Assembly: GCA_017303455.1 (NCBI GenBank)
Contig: JAFLBM010000012.1
Location: 62,001 to 126,000, forward strand
Length of the DNA stretch: 64,000 nucleotides
Direction: 5' to 3'
Source: Chitinophagales bacterium
Lineage (GTDB): Bacteria > Bacteroidota > Bacteroidia > Chitinophagales > Chitinophagaceae
The position numbers and the translations under genes were made by a program. Positions 35,686 to 44,250 of the stretch are shown here, piece after piece (position 1 is the first letter of the stretch; each line of letters starts with the position of its first letter). A model generated the notes under the pieces. It worked only from the letters and a program-made list of their open reading frames with translations. It was not told the origin of the DNA and did not search any database.

Positions 35686-37230
35686 ATGGCCAACCGTTCA
35701 ACTGATGCCTTGTTTCAACTGGTAAAATCGCTGGAAAAGAGTGAAAAACGCAATTTCAAGCTCTTTGTCAAGCGAAACTCCGCTGCGGATGACCTGAAGA
35801 CCATCCAGCTCTTTGATGCGCTGGATAAAATGACGGAGTATGACGAGAAGCAATTGCTGAAAAAAGCCAGCGGTATCAAGAAGCAGCAACTCTCCAACAG
35901 CAAGGCCCATTTATACAAACAGATACTCGCCAGCCTGCGGCTGATCCGTGAAGAAAACAATATTGACATCCAGTTGCACGAGCAGATGGACCATGCCCGT
36001 ATCTTATTCAATAAAGGGCTCTACCTGCAAACCCTGAAGGTACTGGAGAAATTAAAAGAAACAGCCAAAGCATATCACCAGCTTACTTACCTGCAACAAG
36101 CCCTGTTCTTCGAAAAAAAGATCGAGGCCTTATATATTACCCGCAGTATGCAGAACCGGGCTGATCAGCTAACAGCAGAATCCAATGCGGTAAATAAACA
36201 GCTGTCCGTCGTGAACCAGTTATCGAATCTTTCCCTGCAACTCTACAGTTGGTATATTCAGAATGGCCATGCCCGCAATGAAAAAGACGTAAAAGAAGTA
36301 CAGCAATTCTTTGATAAACATTTACCCGCTGAAACAGGGCATTTGAAAGGCTTCTATGAAAAAATGTATCTCTACCAGAGCTATTGCTGGTCGGCTTTTA
36401 TCCGCCAGGATTTTTTACAGTACTACCGCTATTCGCAAAAATGGGTGAACCTCTTTGAAGAGCATCCCGGTATGCTGCAAACAGAAACGGCGATCTATAT
36501 CAAAGGCATGCACAATTTAATGAGTGCTTACTTTGACCTGCTCAATCACAAGAAACTGGCTGAAGCTATTAAACAGTTTGAACGTTTTGCCGGAAGTAAG
36601 ATCGTAGCGCAGAATGAGAATAACCTGATACTGGCCTATCAATATTTATATACTGCCCGAATCAACCTGTATTTTTTACAGGGCACTTTTACCAAAGGGT
36701 TACGATTAGTTCCTTTCCTGGAAGAAATGCTGAAAGAGTATGGCCCTTATTTGGATACACACCGGGTCCTGGTCTTCTATTATAAAATTGCGAGTTTATA
36801 TTTCGGCAGTGGGGATAATGAAAAAGCGATTGATTACCTCAACCGCATCATCAACCAGAAAGGTGACCTGCGGACCGACCTGCAATGCTATGCCCGTTTA
36901 TTGCATTTGATCGCACATTATGAACTTGGCAATTTTGACCTGCTCGAATACCTGATCAAATCGGTGTACCGCTACATGGCACGGATGGAAAACCTGAGCA
37001 AGGTGGAAGACGAAATGTTTGACTTCCTGCGCCGTTCCTTCCATGTGGGTGCCCATGCATTGAAACCCGAGTTTGAAAAACTATTGACAAAATTAAAAAA
37101 GTATGAAGGCAACCCGCTGGAGAGCCGTGCCTTTGTGTACCTCGATGTCATCTCCTGGCTCGAAAGCAAGATCAGCGGGGTGAATGTGCAGGATGTGATC
37201 AGGGAGAAGTTTTTGAAGGGAAGCAGGTAA
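35686..37230 (+). CDS. Conserved hypothetical protein, alpha-helical TPR-like, 514 aa
   Basis: Cytosolic-looking protein with no signal peptide. Begins 'MANRSTDALFQLVKSLEKSE' and is helical throughout; stretches such as 'LFNKGLYLQTLKVLEKLKET', 'LAYQYLYTARINLYFLQGTF' and 'LYFGSGDNEKAIDYLNRIIN' look like degenerate tetratricopeptide hairpins. I do not recognise a named family, though such large helical proteins are common in Chitinophagaceae. It is divergent from leuA with 200 bases between the starts. No catalytic motif seen. Confidence 0.8.
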   Translation: MANRSTDALFQLVKSLEKSEKRNFKLFVKRNSAADDLKTIQLFDALDKMTEYDEKQLLKKASGIKKQQLSNSKAHLYKQILASLRLIREENNIDIQLHEQMDHARILFNKGLYLQTLKVLEKLKETAKAYHQLTYLQQALFFEKKIEALYITRSMQNRADQLTAESNAVNKQLSVVNQLSNLSLQLYSWYIQNGHARNEKDVKEVQQFFDKHLPAETGHLKGFYEKMYLYQSYCWSAFIRQDFLQYYRYSQKWVNLFEEHPGMLQTETAIYIKGMHNLMSAYFDLLNHKKLAEAIKQFERFAGSKIVAQNENNLILAYQYLYTARINLYFLQGTFTKGLRLVPFLEEMLKEYGPYLDTHRVLVFYYKIASLYFGSGDNEKAIDYLNRIINQKGDLRTDLQCYARLLHLIAHYELGNFDLLEYLIKSVYRYMARMENLSKVEDEMFDFLRRSFHVGAHALKPEFEKLLTKLKKYEGNPLESRAFVYLDVISWLESKISGVNVQDVIREKFLKGSR

Positions 37231-37403
37231 CGGTTAGTGATTTGGAGCTGGTAGTTTGTAATTGGGTTGCTCCCTTAACCAGGGTAATCCTTTTTTTCTT
37301 CAATGTGATTTCGTGAATCACCCCCGCATACTTATAAAATACCCATCATATGGTATTGCACAGCCCCGGCGGGATATTATTTTTAATGTAAACTTGTAGT
37401 ACT

Positions 37404-38543
37404 ATGCTTCATTCAATAAAGAAAACAGCCTTTATAATGGCAACCTGTTGCTCTGTATCCATTGCGGTGGCCCAAACCACGGCTACGGAATGGTACAATG
37501 AAGGCCAGGCACTTTTTGAAAATAAAGAATACAAAGAAGCTGTCCTCGCTTTTGATAAGGCCGCCGGTTTAAATGCCCAATACGATGCAGCTTTTTACAA
37601 AGCCGGTTGGTGCTACAATGATTTAGAGCAGTATGATAAAGCAGTGGACCGCCTGCAAAAAGCGGTGGCCATCAATAAAAATCATGCAGAGGCCTGGCAG
37701 GAACTGGGCTATGCCTATAAAAAGCTGGCTAAATACACCGAAGCATTAAGCAGCCTGGACAAAGCTATTGCTATCCGGCCTTCTTATGCGTTGGCCTACC
37801 GGCAAAAAGGAGATATATATCAAAACATAAAGAGCTATCCCGAAGCGATTGATGCATATAAAAAATGCGTGGAGAAGGATGCGAAGAATGAGCTGGCCTG
37901 CTATAACCTCGGGTATATTTATAACGCCACCGAAGATTTTACCAATGCCTTGTACTGGCTCGGCAAGGCAGTGAAACTCCAGGAAAAAACGTCTACCTAC
38001 AACGAGATCGGCTTTGCCTATTACAAGCAAAAAATGAACGACTCGGCTATTGCTGCTTACCGGAATGCGTTGCGGATTACTCCGGAAAACGGAACGGCCT
38101 ACAAAGGTATCGGTGATGTGTACCGCAGGAACTATAGCCCCGCCCGGGTGGACGATGCTATTGAAAGTTATAAAAAAGCCATCCAGTATAACCCTAAAAG
38201 TTCCGGTTCTTATTTTGGATTGGGCTGGTGTTATAACGAAAAAAGCCAGTACAGTGAAGCCATTCCGCTGCTGACCAAATCGCTGGAACTGGATAATAAG
38301 TTAACTGCTGCTTACACCGAGTTGGGCTATGCACAATACATGACCGGCAAAAACTCAGATGCCCTGGCCACGTTCAGGAAAGGGATTAACCTTGATAATA
38401 AGAATGCCCTGTGCCGGTATTACAGCGGGCTGGTCTATGTTCACCTGAAGGATAAGGTCAATGCTACCAGTATGTATGATGAACTTAAACCAATTGACAG
38501 TAAACTGGCGGAAAAACTGCTGGTTAAGATCAATGCACTGTAG
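37404..38543 (+). CDS. Exported TPR-repeat protein
   Basis: 379 residues. Sec signal peptide at the N-terminus (KKTAFIMATCCSVSIAVAQ, cleavage near residue 24), then about ten consecutive 34-residue tetratricopeptide repeats with the W-LG-Y-A-F-A-P pattern (for example 'ALAYRQKGDIYQNIKSYPEA', 'AAYTELGYAQYMTGKNSDAL'). Likely a periplasmic scaffold for protein interactions; partner unknown. The 173-base upstream gap contains no gene. A terminator follows at 38743. Confidence 0.85.
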   Translation: MLHSIKKTAFIMATCCSVSIAVAQTTATEWYNEGQALFENKEYKEAVLAFDKAAGLNAQYDAAFYKAGWCYNDLEQYDKAVDRLQKAVAINKNHAEAWQELGYAYKKLAKYTEALSSLDKAIAIRPSYALAYRQKGDIYQNIKSYPEAIDAYKKCVEKDAKNELACYNLGYIYNATEDFTNALYWLGKAVKLQEKTSTYNEIGFAYYKQKMNDSAIAAYRNALRITPENGTAYKGIGDVYRRNYSPARVDDAIESYKKAIQYNPKSSGSYFGLGWCYNEKSQYSEAIPLLTKSLELDNKLTAAYTELGYAQYMTGKNSDALATFRKGINLDNKNALCRYYSGLVYVHLKDKVNATSMYDELKPIDSKLAEKLLVKINAL

Positions 38544-38608
38544 GGGAAGTCATTAGTCAATAGTCATTAGCCGGGAGTTGGGTTGTTGAAATCCTAATTT
38601 GTAAGCTG

Positions 38609-38636
38609 CCTGCCATGCCTTCGGCAGGTAAACCGG
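38609..38636. repeat. REP-like palindrome CCTGCC-N8-GGCAGG, copy 1
   Basis: CCTGCC ATGCCTTC GGCAGG followed by TAAACCGG. An almost identical copy is at 61074. Preceded at 38548-38575 by one arm of an AGTCATTAGTC word repeat. Confidence 0.7.
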
Positions 38637-38742
38637 AAGACGGGATGGGTTTATACTGCCAATAGCTATTACTGTCATACCTGGGTCACAACTTCCCGAA
38701 TTTACTTATCAGCATCAGCTATCAAAAAAATGTTAACGCAAT

Positions 38743-38786
38743 TCAGCAGGCAGATACTGCAATTCATCCGCTTGCTGATTTTTTTT
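38743..38786 (+). terminator. Rho-independent terminator after the TPR gene
   Basis: TCAGCAGGC pairs with GCTTGCTGA (one G-U) across an 18-base loop and is followed by eight T. Confidence 0.65.
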
Positions 38787-38839
38787 CAGGGTTGGTCATC
38801 GTTGTTTTGAGGCATCAAAAAAACCTGAAAAAAATTGTT

Positions 38840-39640
38840 ATGCAAAAAACCTTATTCAACCCACTGCGCATTGCAACGATAGCTTTGTTTGGCCTCGTTG
38901 CCTTTTCTTCCTGCCAGAAAGAAAGCACTACCGGCAACCCGCCACCACCGGCTGCCACGAAGATCAAAGAATTCAAGAATGGTGATGAGTTCATCCGCTT
39001 TACTTATAATGCCGATGGCAGCATCCAGAAAGCAACGGTAAAAAGTGAACTGAACACCAACAATGCCATCGTTGACTTTACCGTAAGCTATGATGCACAA
39101 AAAAGGATCAGTGAAGTAAACAGTACCTCCGGGGAGAAGATCGTTCCGGTGTATGAGAACAATGTAATGAAACGGGCCGATGTATTCGACGGACCGGTGC
39201 GGACCAGCTATACCAATTATACCTGGGAAGCAGGTTTGCTGAAACGTGTTACCATTTACCTGAACCAGGGTGCCGACTTTGAGCCCTTGCTGGAATTTGA
39301 TTTTACTAACAATGCTGCCGGTAACCCGGTCAAGACCATTGTGATGATGAACAATGGTGTGCCCAATACGCTGAACCGTGCCGGGCATGTGGATGTGCAG
39401 TTTGATACCAAACCCAATCCTTTGTATGAGCACCGTAATTTCCTGGCCCTGCTCTGGCAGCCAGCGGCAAAGAACAACCCGGTGAAAGAAGAACATTTTG
39501 CCGCCAACTTCACCCCGGAAGATGTATATAACTATGCCTATACCTATAAAGCCAATGGCTTACCCGAGAAGGCAAACGTTACTATTACTTCTCCCGGCCA
39601 GCCGCAAACTACTTCGGCGTTGAATTTTGTGTACCAGTAA
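38840..39640 (+). CDS. Lipoprotein with YD-like (RHS-type) repeats
   Basis: About 266 residues from ATG 38840; the frame is open 16 codons further up but MQKTLFNPLRIATIALFGLV is a signal peptide with lipobox FSSC (Cys near residue 25). The mature part has a Pro-rich linker and beta-strand repeats of the pattern 'FIRFTYNADGSIQKATVKSE', 'FTVSYDAQKRISEVNS', 'YNYAYTYKANGLPEKANVTI', similar to YD repeats in DUF4595-type lipoproteins. Predicted outer-membrane or surface lipoprotein of unknown role. Terminator at 39664. Confidence 0.8.
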   Translation: MQKTLFNPLRIATIALFGLVAFSSCQKESTTGNPPPPAATKIKEFKNGDEFIRFTYNADGSIQKATVKSELNTNNAIVDFTVSYDAQKRISEVNSTSGEKIVPVYENNVMKRADVFDGPVRTSYTNYTWEAGLLKRVTIYLNQGADFEPLLEFDFTNNAAGNPVKTIVMMNNGVPNTLNRAGHVDVQFDTKPNPLYEHRNFLALLWQPAAKNNPVKEEHFAANFTPEDVYNYAYTYKANGLPEKANVTITSPGQPQTTSALNFVYQ

Positions 39641-39663
39641 ACAGTCCTTTTCTATACAGCAAG

Positions 39664-39690
39664 AGCCATCCCCGTAAGGATGGCTTTGTT
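39664..39690 (+). terminator. Terminator after the YD-repeat lipoprotein gene
   Basis: AGCCATCC and GGATGGCT with a CCGTAA loop, followed by TTGTTATT. It stands between convergent genes. Confidence 0.65.
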
Positions 39691-40039
39691 ATTCCACGAA
39701 ATGCCAGCACACCCCGGCGATATCGATCATATTCACTTCTTTGCCATAGGGCTGTTGGGTAACGGCACCTATTTTGATGCCATACTTCTCCGCCAGCCCT
39801 TTTTCCTGCAATTCGTTGCGGAAGGCTGCCACATCATCCACTTTCACACTCAGCATAAAGTTTTCGGCAAAAGCTTTCTCTTCGTAGTGCTGTAAAATAA
39901 AAGAACAACCATCTTTTTCAAGACCGGCATAGCCGCCACCCTCCCAGGTAATAGTGAAACCTATCTCAACAAACAAGGCTTTGGACTTTTCAAAATCCTG
40001 ACCGGAAGGCACAAAGGGTTCGAGGGAAAGCATTTTCAT
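39689..40039 (-). CDS. VOC (glyoxalase/bleomycin-resistance fold) family protein
   Basis: 116 residues, one VOC module pair: 'PFVPSGQDFEKSKALFVEIG' at the N-terminus, strand pattern 'AGLEKDGCSFILQHYEEKAF', and C-terminal 'PYGKEVNMIDIAGVCWHFVE'. These proteins bind a metal and a small ligand; the exact reaction cannot be assigned. Stand-alone gene. Confidence 0.8.
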   Translation of the reverse strand: MKMLSLEPFVPSGQDFEKSKALFVEIGFTITWEGGGYAGLEKDGCSFILQHYEEKAFAENFMLSVKVDDVAAFRNELQEKGLAEKYGIKIGAVTQQPYGKEVNMIDIAGVCWHFVE

Positions 40040-40117
40040 ATTGCTGGTTTTAAAGGGCTGCTAAAGTTACGCAGAGATAGCTGCGAGAGAGGGATTTTCT
40101 TAGGGATGTAGTTCTTA

Positions 40118-40660
40118 TTATAAAGCGGCTTTGGCCTTTTTATAACTAATTCTCCATGCCAGGAATGTTGTTGCTAAAATTGGAATCAGGAATAGGCTGA
40201 ATTTTGAGTTGCTATTAGTTATTTGGTTATAAATTAAACTCAATAACCCGCCTGTCAATGCCCCCAAAAATGCCCAGCCAATATAACTTATTCTGCTTTT
40301 TTTATTTTCTGTTATTGATGAATTAAGTGTAGAATTTGGAACAGTCTGATTAGTCAGACAGGCTTGAAAATGATCTATGAAGGTTTGCCAGACTTTTTCT
40401 TCTTCTTTCGTATTCATTTGCGCATCTGTATTAACACTAAAGTCAGCGGAAATAGTTCTGTCAGAAATTGACACAGAGATTTCCGATCCCCAATTCAAAG
40501 GATTAGTTTTCCAGGCGTCAAGCAGAGTCGAACTGTGGCGAAACATTAGGTGGTTATCTTTGTGTTCTATTAATGTAAAGTCGAACTGTCTAAAAAAGCC
40601 CATGATTTTTTCTGTCAGTTCGTTGGTATCAGGCACAACAAAATGGATTTCTTTTCTCAT
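40118..40660 (-). CDS. Hypothetical membrane protein, 180 aa
   Basis: The first 110 residues are soluble ('FDFTLIEHKDNHLMFRHSST', 'EISVSISDRTISADFSV'), followed by two hydrophobic segments near residues 128-147 and 154-172. Lys-rich C-terminus. No family recognised. AT-rich with less biased codons than its neighbours, which could suggest recent acquisition; it lies beside the transposase region. Confidence 0.65.
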   Translation of the reverse strand: MRKEIHFVVPDTNELTEKIMGFFRQFDFTLIEHKDNHLMFRHSSTLLDAWKTNPLNWGSEISVSISDRTISADFSVNTDAQMNTKEEEKVWQTFIDHFQACLTNQTVPNSTLNSSITENKKSRISYIGWAFLGALTGGLLSLIYNQITNSNSKFSLFLIPILATTFLAWRISYKKAKAAL

Positions 40661-40789
40661 TGGTTTACTTTTTAAGCGCTGTTTGTTAAATGCACTGAAA
40701 AATATTCATTTAAGTTATGAATTAAAAAAAGAAGGTTGAGTCTGGGCGCAAACCGCACCTCCGGAACGGAATGTTTTGTTGGGGCGTCT

Positions 40790-41251
40790 TCATACAGGAT
40801 CTTTAAAAATATATTGCTCTTCATAAGTGATTTCAAACTCAGTTAAAAACTGGCGGTACTCTTCCAAAAATGTTTTCTTCTGATGATGCGTTTCCTGGTT
40901 CTGTATGTACCTGATCACAGCAGGCAATTCTTTTTTGCTGTACGAAAAAGCACCAAACCCTTCCTGCCAGGCAAAAGCTGCCGGACAAAATTGCTTTTCT
41001 TTTATCCATTTACTGGTTTCCGTTTTTACATTTTGTACCAAGGCCGAAAGGGCCTGCACAGGCCTCAGTCCGATAAGAATATGGATATGATCCGGCATGC
41101 TGTTTACCTGTAATAACTTGTGGCCGTTATTTTGTATAATACCCGTGATGTATTTATGTAACTCTTCTTTCCAGGAAGAATGTATAAGGGCCGCCCGGTA
41201 TTTGACAGCAAATACCAATTGAACGTGCAATTGTGTATAGGTGTTGGCCAT
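40790..41251 (-). CDS. IS200/IS605-type tyrosine transposase (REP-associated, TnpA-REP/RAYT type)
   Basis: 153 residues from the start giving MANTYTQLHVQLVFAVKYR; an upstream ATG at 41281 would add 10 residues that do not match the family. Y1 HUH single-strand transposase: HUH motif in MPDHIHILIGL (His55, His57) and catalytic Tyr115 in IRYIQNQE; 'WQEGFGAFSYSKKELPAVIR' is typical. No tnpB beside it and no obvious IS ends, so it is a lone copy of the type that mobilises REP sequences. The 231-bp REP array starts about 30 bases upstream of its start, which supports that link. Confidence 0.88.
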   Translation of the reverse strand: MANTYTQLHVQLVFAVKYRAALIHSSWKEELHKYITGIIQNNGHKLLQVNSMPDHIHILIGLRPVQALSALVQNVKTETSKWIKEKQFCPAAFAWQEGFGAFSYSKKELPAVIRYIQNQETHHQKKTFLEEYRQFLTEFEITYEEQYIFKDPV

Positions 41252-41284
41252 GCTGATGGGATAAGGTAAATAAATATACAAAAG

Positions 41285-41920
41285 ATATTATTTCGTGTTC
41301 CAGCGGAACACATTGCCGGTAGAAAATATTTCATTATGCGGATCGTGGTGTCCCGGAGAGACGCTTTGTGTTGTAAAGGCAATTGCACAAACCGTTCCTA
41401 CGGAACGGGGCATCGTTCCTGTATTGATATTTTACCGGGAAGATGTCCCTATGGGACAACAAAGGGTTCACGGTCAAAATATGAAACTATGCGAGGGAAG
41501 CGTTTTGTTACAATGCAAACATCCCGTGTTCCAGCGGAACACATTACCGGTAGAAAATATTTCATTATGCGGATCGTGGCGTCCCGGAGGGACGCATTGT
41601 GCTATAACATTAATTGCACAAACCGTTCCGATGGAACGGGGCATCATTCCTAAATCGATATTCTACCAATAAATTGTCCCTACGGGACAGCAAATGGTTC
41701 CCGGTCAAAATGTGAACCTGTGTGTGAGATAAGATTTTGTTACAATGCATGTATTTCGTGTTCCAGCGGAACACATTACCGGTAGAAAATATTTCATTAT
41801 GCGGATCGTGGCGTCCCGGAGGGACGCATTGTGCTATAACGTTAATTGCACACACCGTTCCGACGGAATGGGAACATTTTCATTTTGATATTTTACCGGG
41901 AAGATGTCCCTACGGGACAA
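41285..41920. repeat. Tandem array of a 231-bp unit with four REP palindromes, about 2.8 copies
   Basis: Palindrome (a) GTGTTCCAGCGGAACAC starts at 41295, 41526 and 41758 (period 231-232). Each unit then has (b) GCGTCCCGGAGGGACGC, preceded by GTGG, (c) CCGTTCC-nnn-GGAACGG and (d) GTCCCTACGGGAC (41445, 41676, 41906). Sequence between palindromes is also conserved, including 'GGTAGAAAATATTTCATTAT'. Copy 1 has mismatches in (b), copy 3 in (c). Intergenic, no ORF of its own. It lies just upstream of the transposase gene and resembles BIME-like REP clusters. Confidence 0.88.
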
Positions 41921-42168
41921 GGAGGTCTTCGATGATTGCTGAGTTATGAACCCGATGTATAAGAGTGCGATCCCGCCACTTGGCGGGACAAGCTGCAAGG
42001 AACGATGATCCTTCGACTTCACTCAGGACAGCACTAAAGTCGGGCTAATGACCCACCCCATTTTCTTAATGCAGTTGATTCTCTTAACTCGCCCCTCCAA
42101 GGAGGGAAGGCCGCCTTGCTGTGTATAACTGCTGCAAAATTCCTTCCGGCAAATCCCTGATTCTGCCC
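41921..42168. other. Repeat-rich spacer between REP array and carA
   Basis: No gene. It contains a hairpin TCCCGCC-actt-GGCGGGA (41971-41988), a CCTTCGACTTCACTCAGGAC piece at 42011-42030 (a repeat word common in Bacteroidota), and a CCCCTCC-aa-GGAGGG palindrome at 42092-42107. Confidence 0.6.
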
Positions 42169-42176
42169 TACATTTG
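42169..42176 (+). promoter_or_regulatory. Putative promoter -7 box for carA
   Basis: TACATTTG matches TAnnTTTG. It is 44 bases before the carA ATG; a CCCGCCCCCGAGGGGG palindrome (42191-42206) lies in the leader. Confidence 0.45.
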
Positions 42177-42220
42177 CGCAATTTGTTTTACCCGCCCCCG
42201 AGGGGGATTAAAAAAAAATA

Positions 42221-43336
42221 ATGCCTGATCAATCTACTCCTTCTGTTCCTGCTGTGTTAGTGTTAGCCGATGGTACCGTAGCCCATGGCCGTTCCTTTGG
42301 CGCTATTGGTACCACCACCGGCGAGATCTGTTTTAATACCGGGATGACCGGCTACCAGGAAGTGTTTACCGACCCGAGCTATTTCGGGCAGATCCTGATC
42401 ATGAACAGTGCCCATATTGGTAACTACGGGGTGAAAGATGGTGATGTGGAAAGCGATGGGGTGAAGATCAGCGGGCTGATTGGCCGCAACCTGGAAGAAA
42501 CCTATTCCCGCAAACTGGCCAAAGGTTCCCTGCACGAATACCTGAAAACAAATAACGTGGTGTCCATCGAAGGTGTGGATACAAGAGCCCTGGTGGCGGA
42601 AGTGCGTACAAGAGGAGCAATGAACTGCATCATCTCCTCCGAGACCACGGATGTGGAACTGCTGAAAAGGAAACTGGCCGAAGTGCCCGATATGGCCGGG
42701 CTGGAACTGGCTTCCAAAGTAAGCACCAAAGAAAGCTATGAACTGGGCGATGCCAATTCCGATATCCGTATTGCGGTGATGGACTATGGCGTGAAAAGAA
42801 ATATACTGACCTGCATGGTGGAAAGAGGAGCTTTTGTGAAAGTGTTCCCGGCCAAAACATCGCTGGAGGAAGTGAAACAATTTCAGCCACATGGTTATTT
42901 TATTTCCAACGGCCCCGGCGACCCGGCCCCGATGGATTATGCAGTGGCCACGCTGAAACAAATATTGAAAGAAGAGAAACCGGTGTTTGGTATTTGCCTG
43001 GGGCACCAACTGCTGGCACTGGCCAATGATATTCCAACGTTTAAAATGCACCACGGTCACCGCGGGCTGAATCACCCGGTGAAGAACCTGATCTCCGGCC
43101 GTTCCGAGATCACTACGCAGAACCACGGTTTTGGGGTTGATCCCGAAGCCGTACGCAAAGCAGAGCATATTGAGATAACCCATGTGAACCTGAACGACCA
43201 GAGTATCGAGGGCATCCGGGTAAAAGGCAAACCGGCGTTCTCGGTACAATACCATCCGGAAGCCACTCCCGGTCCGCACGATAGCCGGTATTTGTTTGAT
43301 GAGTTTATAGCGATGATCAGGGCACAGAAGAACTGA
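42221..43336 (+). CDS. carA: Carbamoyl-phosphate synthase, small (glutaminase) subunit
   Basis: 371 residues. Provides ammonia from glutamine to CarB for pyrimidines and arginine. N-terminal domain 'VLADGTVAHGRSFGAIGTTT', then class-I amidotransferase: nucleophile Cys in FGICLGHQLLA (near 254) and His/Glu in QYHPEATPGPHDS (near 341). carB is not in this window. In several Bacteroidota carA follows rplQ; here it is 33 kb away, behind the repeat array. Confidence 0.96.
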   Translation: MPDQSTPSVPAVLVLADGTVAHGRSFGAIGTTTGEICFNTGMTGYQEVFTDPSYFGQILIMNSAHIGNYGVKDGDVESDGVKISGLIGRNLEETYSRKLAKGSLHEYLKTNNVVSIEGVDTRALVAEVRTRGAMNCIISSETTDVELLKRKLAEVPDMAGLELASKVSTKESYELGDANSDIRIAVMDYGVKRNILTCMVERGAFVKVFPAKTSLEEVKQFQPHGYFISNGPGDPAPMDYAVATLKQILKEEKPVFGICLGHQLLALANDIPTFKMHHGHRGLNHPVKNLISGRSEITTQNHGFGVDPEAVRKAEHIEITHVNLNDQSIEGIRVKGKPAFSVQYHPEATPGPHDSRYLFDEFIAMIRAQKN

Positions 43337-43341
43337 GAAAG

Positions 43342-43497
43342 TGGCCACGAATGGCACGAATGCCACGAATAAGAGGATAACTGTTTGGGTACTCTTGCTG
43401 TGTAGCTGTTGTTCGATTTTCTTTTCTCTGCTTTTTTATTTGTGTGATTCGTGCCATTCGTGGCAAAACATTTTTTCATCTGTACATTCGTGGCATG
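43342..43497. repeat. Word repeat with inverted halves, CACGAATGG family, copy 1
   Basis: Left words GTGGCCACGAATGGCACGAA, TGCCACGAATAAG; right words GATTCGTGCCATTCGTGGC and CATTCGTGGCATG are the complement. It fills the carA-GNAT gap and the GNAT start codon lies in the last word. Confidence 0.75.
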
Positions 43498-44031
43498 ATG
43501 TTTCCGGAATTAGCAACCCAACGTTTCTGGCTCAAAGCCATCCTCCCCGAAGACCAGGCTTTTATTTTTAAAGGATTGAGTGACCCGGCGGTGATCCCTT
43601 TTTATGGTGTGAGCTATTCCAGTTTTGAAGACACGAAAGCACAAATGGATTTTTATAACAGTATATGGAAAGAGAAGACCGGCTGCTGGTGGAAGATCGT
43701 GGACAAAGCAACAGGGCAGCCCGTGGGTGCCTGCGGTATGAATTATTATTCACTGGAACATGAGAAAGGAGAAGTGGGTTATTGGCTGCTGCCGGCTTAT
43801 TGGAAAAAAGGCATTATGCCGGAAGTGATGCCGGTGATGACGGAGCATTTATTCAAACACTGGAAACTGCACCGGCTGGAAGCCGTGATCGAAGAAGGAA
43901 ATGAAGCGAGTTGCAAATTGTCGGAGAAACTGGGTTTTACCTATGAAGGCACACTGCGGGAAGCGGAGATGAAGAAGGGTAAAAGGATTAGTTTGCTGAT
44001 GTATAGTTTGCTGGCAACCGACCACAAATAG
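43495..44031 (+). CDS. GNAT family acetyltransferase, RimJ/RimL type
   Basis: 178 residues from ATG 43495 (a second ATG follows directly at 43498). Typical sequence: 'FWLKAILPEDQAFIFKGLSD', 'EVGYWLLPAYWKKGIMPEVM' (the acetyl-CoA-binding strand-loop-helix), 'HRLEAVIEEGNEASCKLSEK', 'LGFTYEGTLREAEMKKGKRI'. Acetylates an N-terminus or small amine; target unknown. The start region is formed by the repeat at 43342-43497. Confidence 0.88.
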   Translation: MMFPELATQRFWLKAILPEDQAFIFKGLSDPAVIPFYGVSYSSFEDTKAQMDFYNSIWKEKTGCWWKIVDKATGQPVGACGMNYYSLEHEKGEVGYWLLPAYWKKGIMPEVMPVMTEHLFKHWKLHRLEAVIEEGNEASCKLSEKLGFTYEGTLREAEMKKGKRISLLMYSLLATDHK

Positions 44032-44034
44032 GGG

Positions 44035-44172
44035 TTAGCCACGAATAAGACCTGGCCGCGAATTACACTAATTGCACGAATGAATTAGTTAAGGTAGCAG
44101 CATACCCGGTTTCATCTTCCTTGGTTGTATTATTCGTGTAATTCGTGTAATTCGTGCCATTCGTGGCAATCA
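44035..44172. repeat. Word repeat with inverted halves, CACGAATGG family, copy 2
   Basis: Left GCCACGAATAAG, CGCGAATTACACTAATTGCA, CGAATGAA; right TTCGTGTAATTCGTGTAATT, CGTGCCATTCGTGGCAAT. Same terminal word as copy 1 (GCCACGAAT), on the other side of the GNAT gene, so that gene is flanked by two copies. Confidence 0.75.
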
Positions 44173-44213
44173 TTTTATGGCAAGCAGCTTCCGGGCACTC
44201 TCTCCTAATATCT

Positions 44214-44244
44214 TTTGTAATCTGTGGCTTAGTTTTTACTTTAG
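44214..44244 (+). promoter_or_regulatory. Putative promoter of aroQ with both boxes
   Basis: TTTG (44214-44217), 19 bases, TACTTTAG (44237-44244). The spacing equals the Bacteroidota -33/-7 consensus. The -7 box ends 6 bases before the ATG, so the transcript would be leaderless or nearly so. Confidence 0.5.
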
Positions 44245-44250
44245 CTTATT

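Noticed and set aside
38852..39496. 214-codon minus-strand ORF opposite the YD-repeat lipoprotein
   Set aside because: Lipoprotein frame has a signal peptide and lipobox; the antisense translation is compositionally odd and matches nothing recognisable.
40790..41281. Complete IS200/IS605 insertion sequence
   Set aside because: No tnpB and no recognisable IS end hairpins at matching positions; the gene with REP palindromes fits a REP-associated transposase better.
41285..41920. CRISPR array
   Set aside because: Only about three units with a 231-base period, the spacing sequence itself is conserved, and there are no cas genes. It fits tandem REP units.
42263..43366. 367-codon minus-strand ORF opposite carA
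   Set aside because: It is antisense to the well-supported carA frame, its translation is Phe/His/Gly-rich without family pattern, and it has no promoter or partner. A codon-bias shadow.
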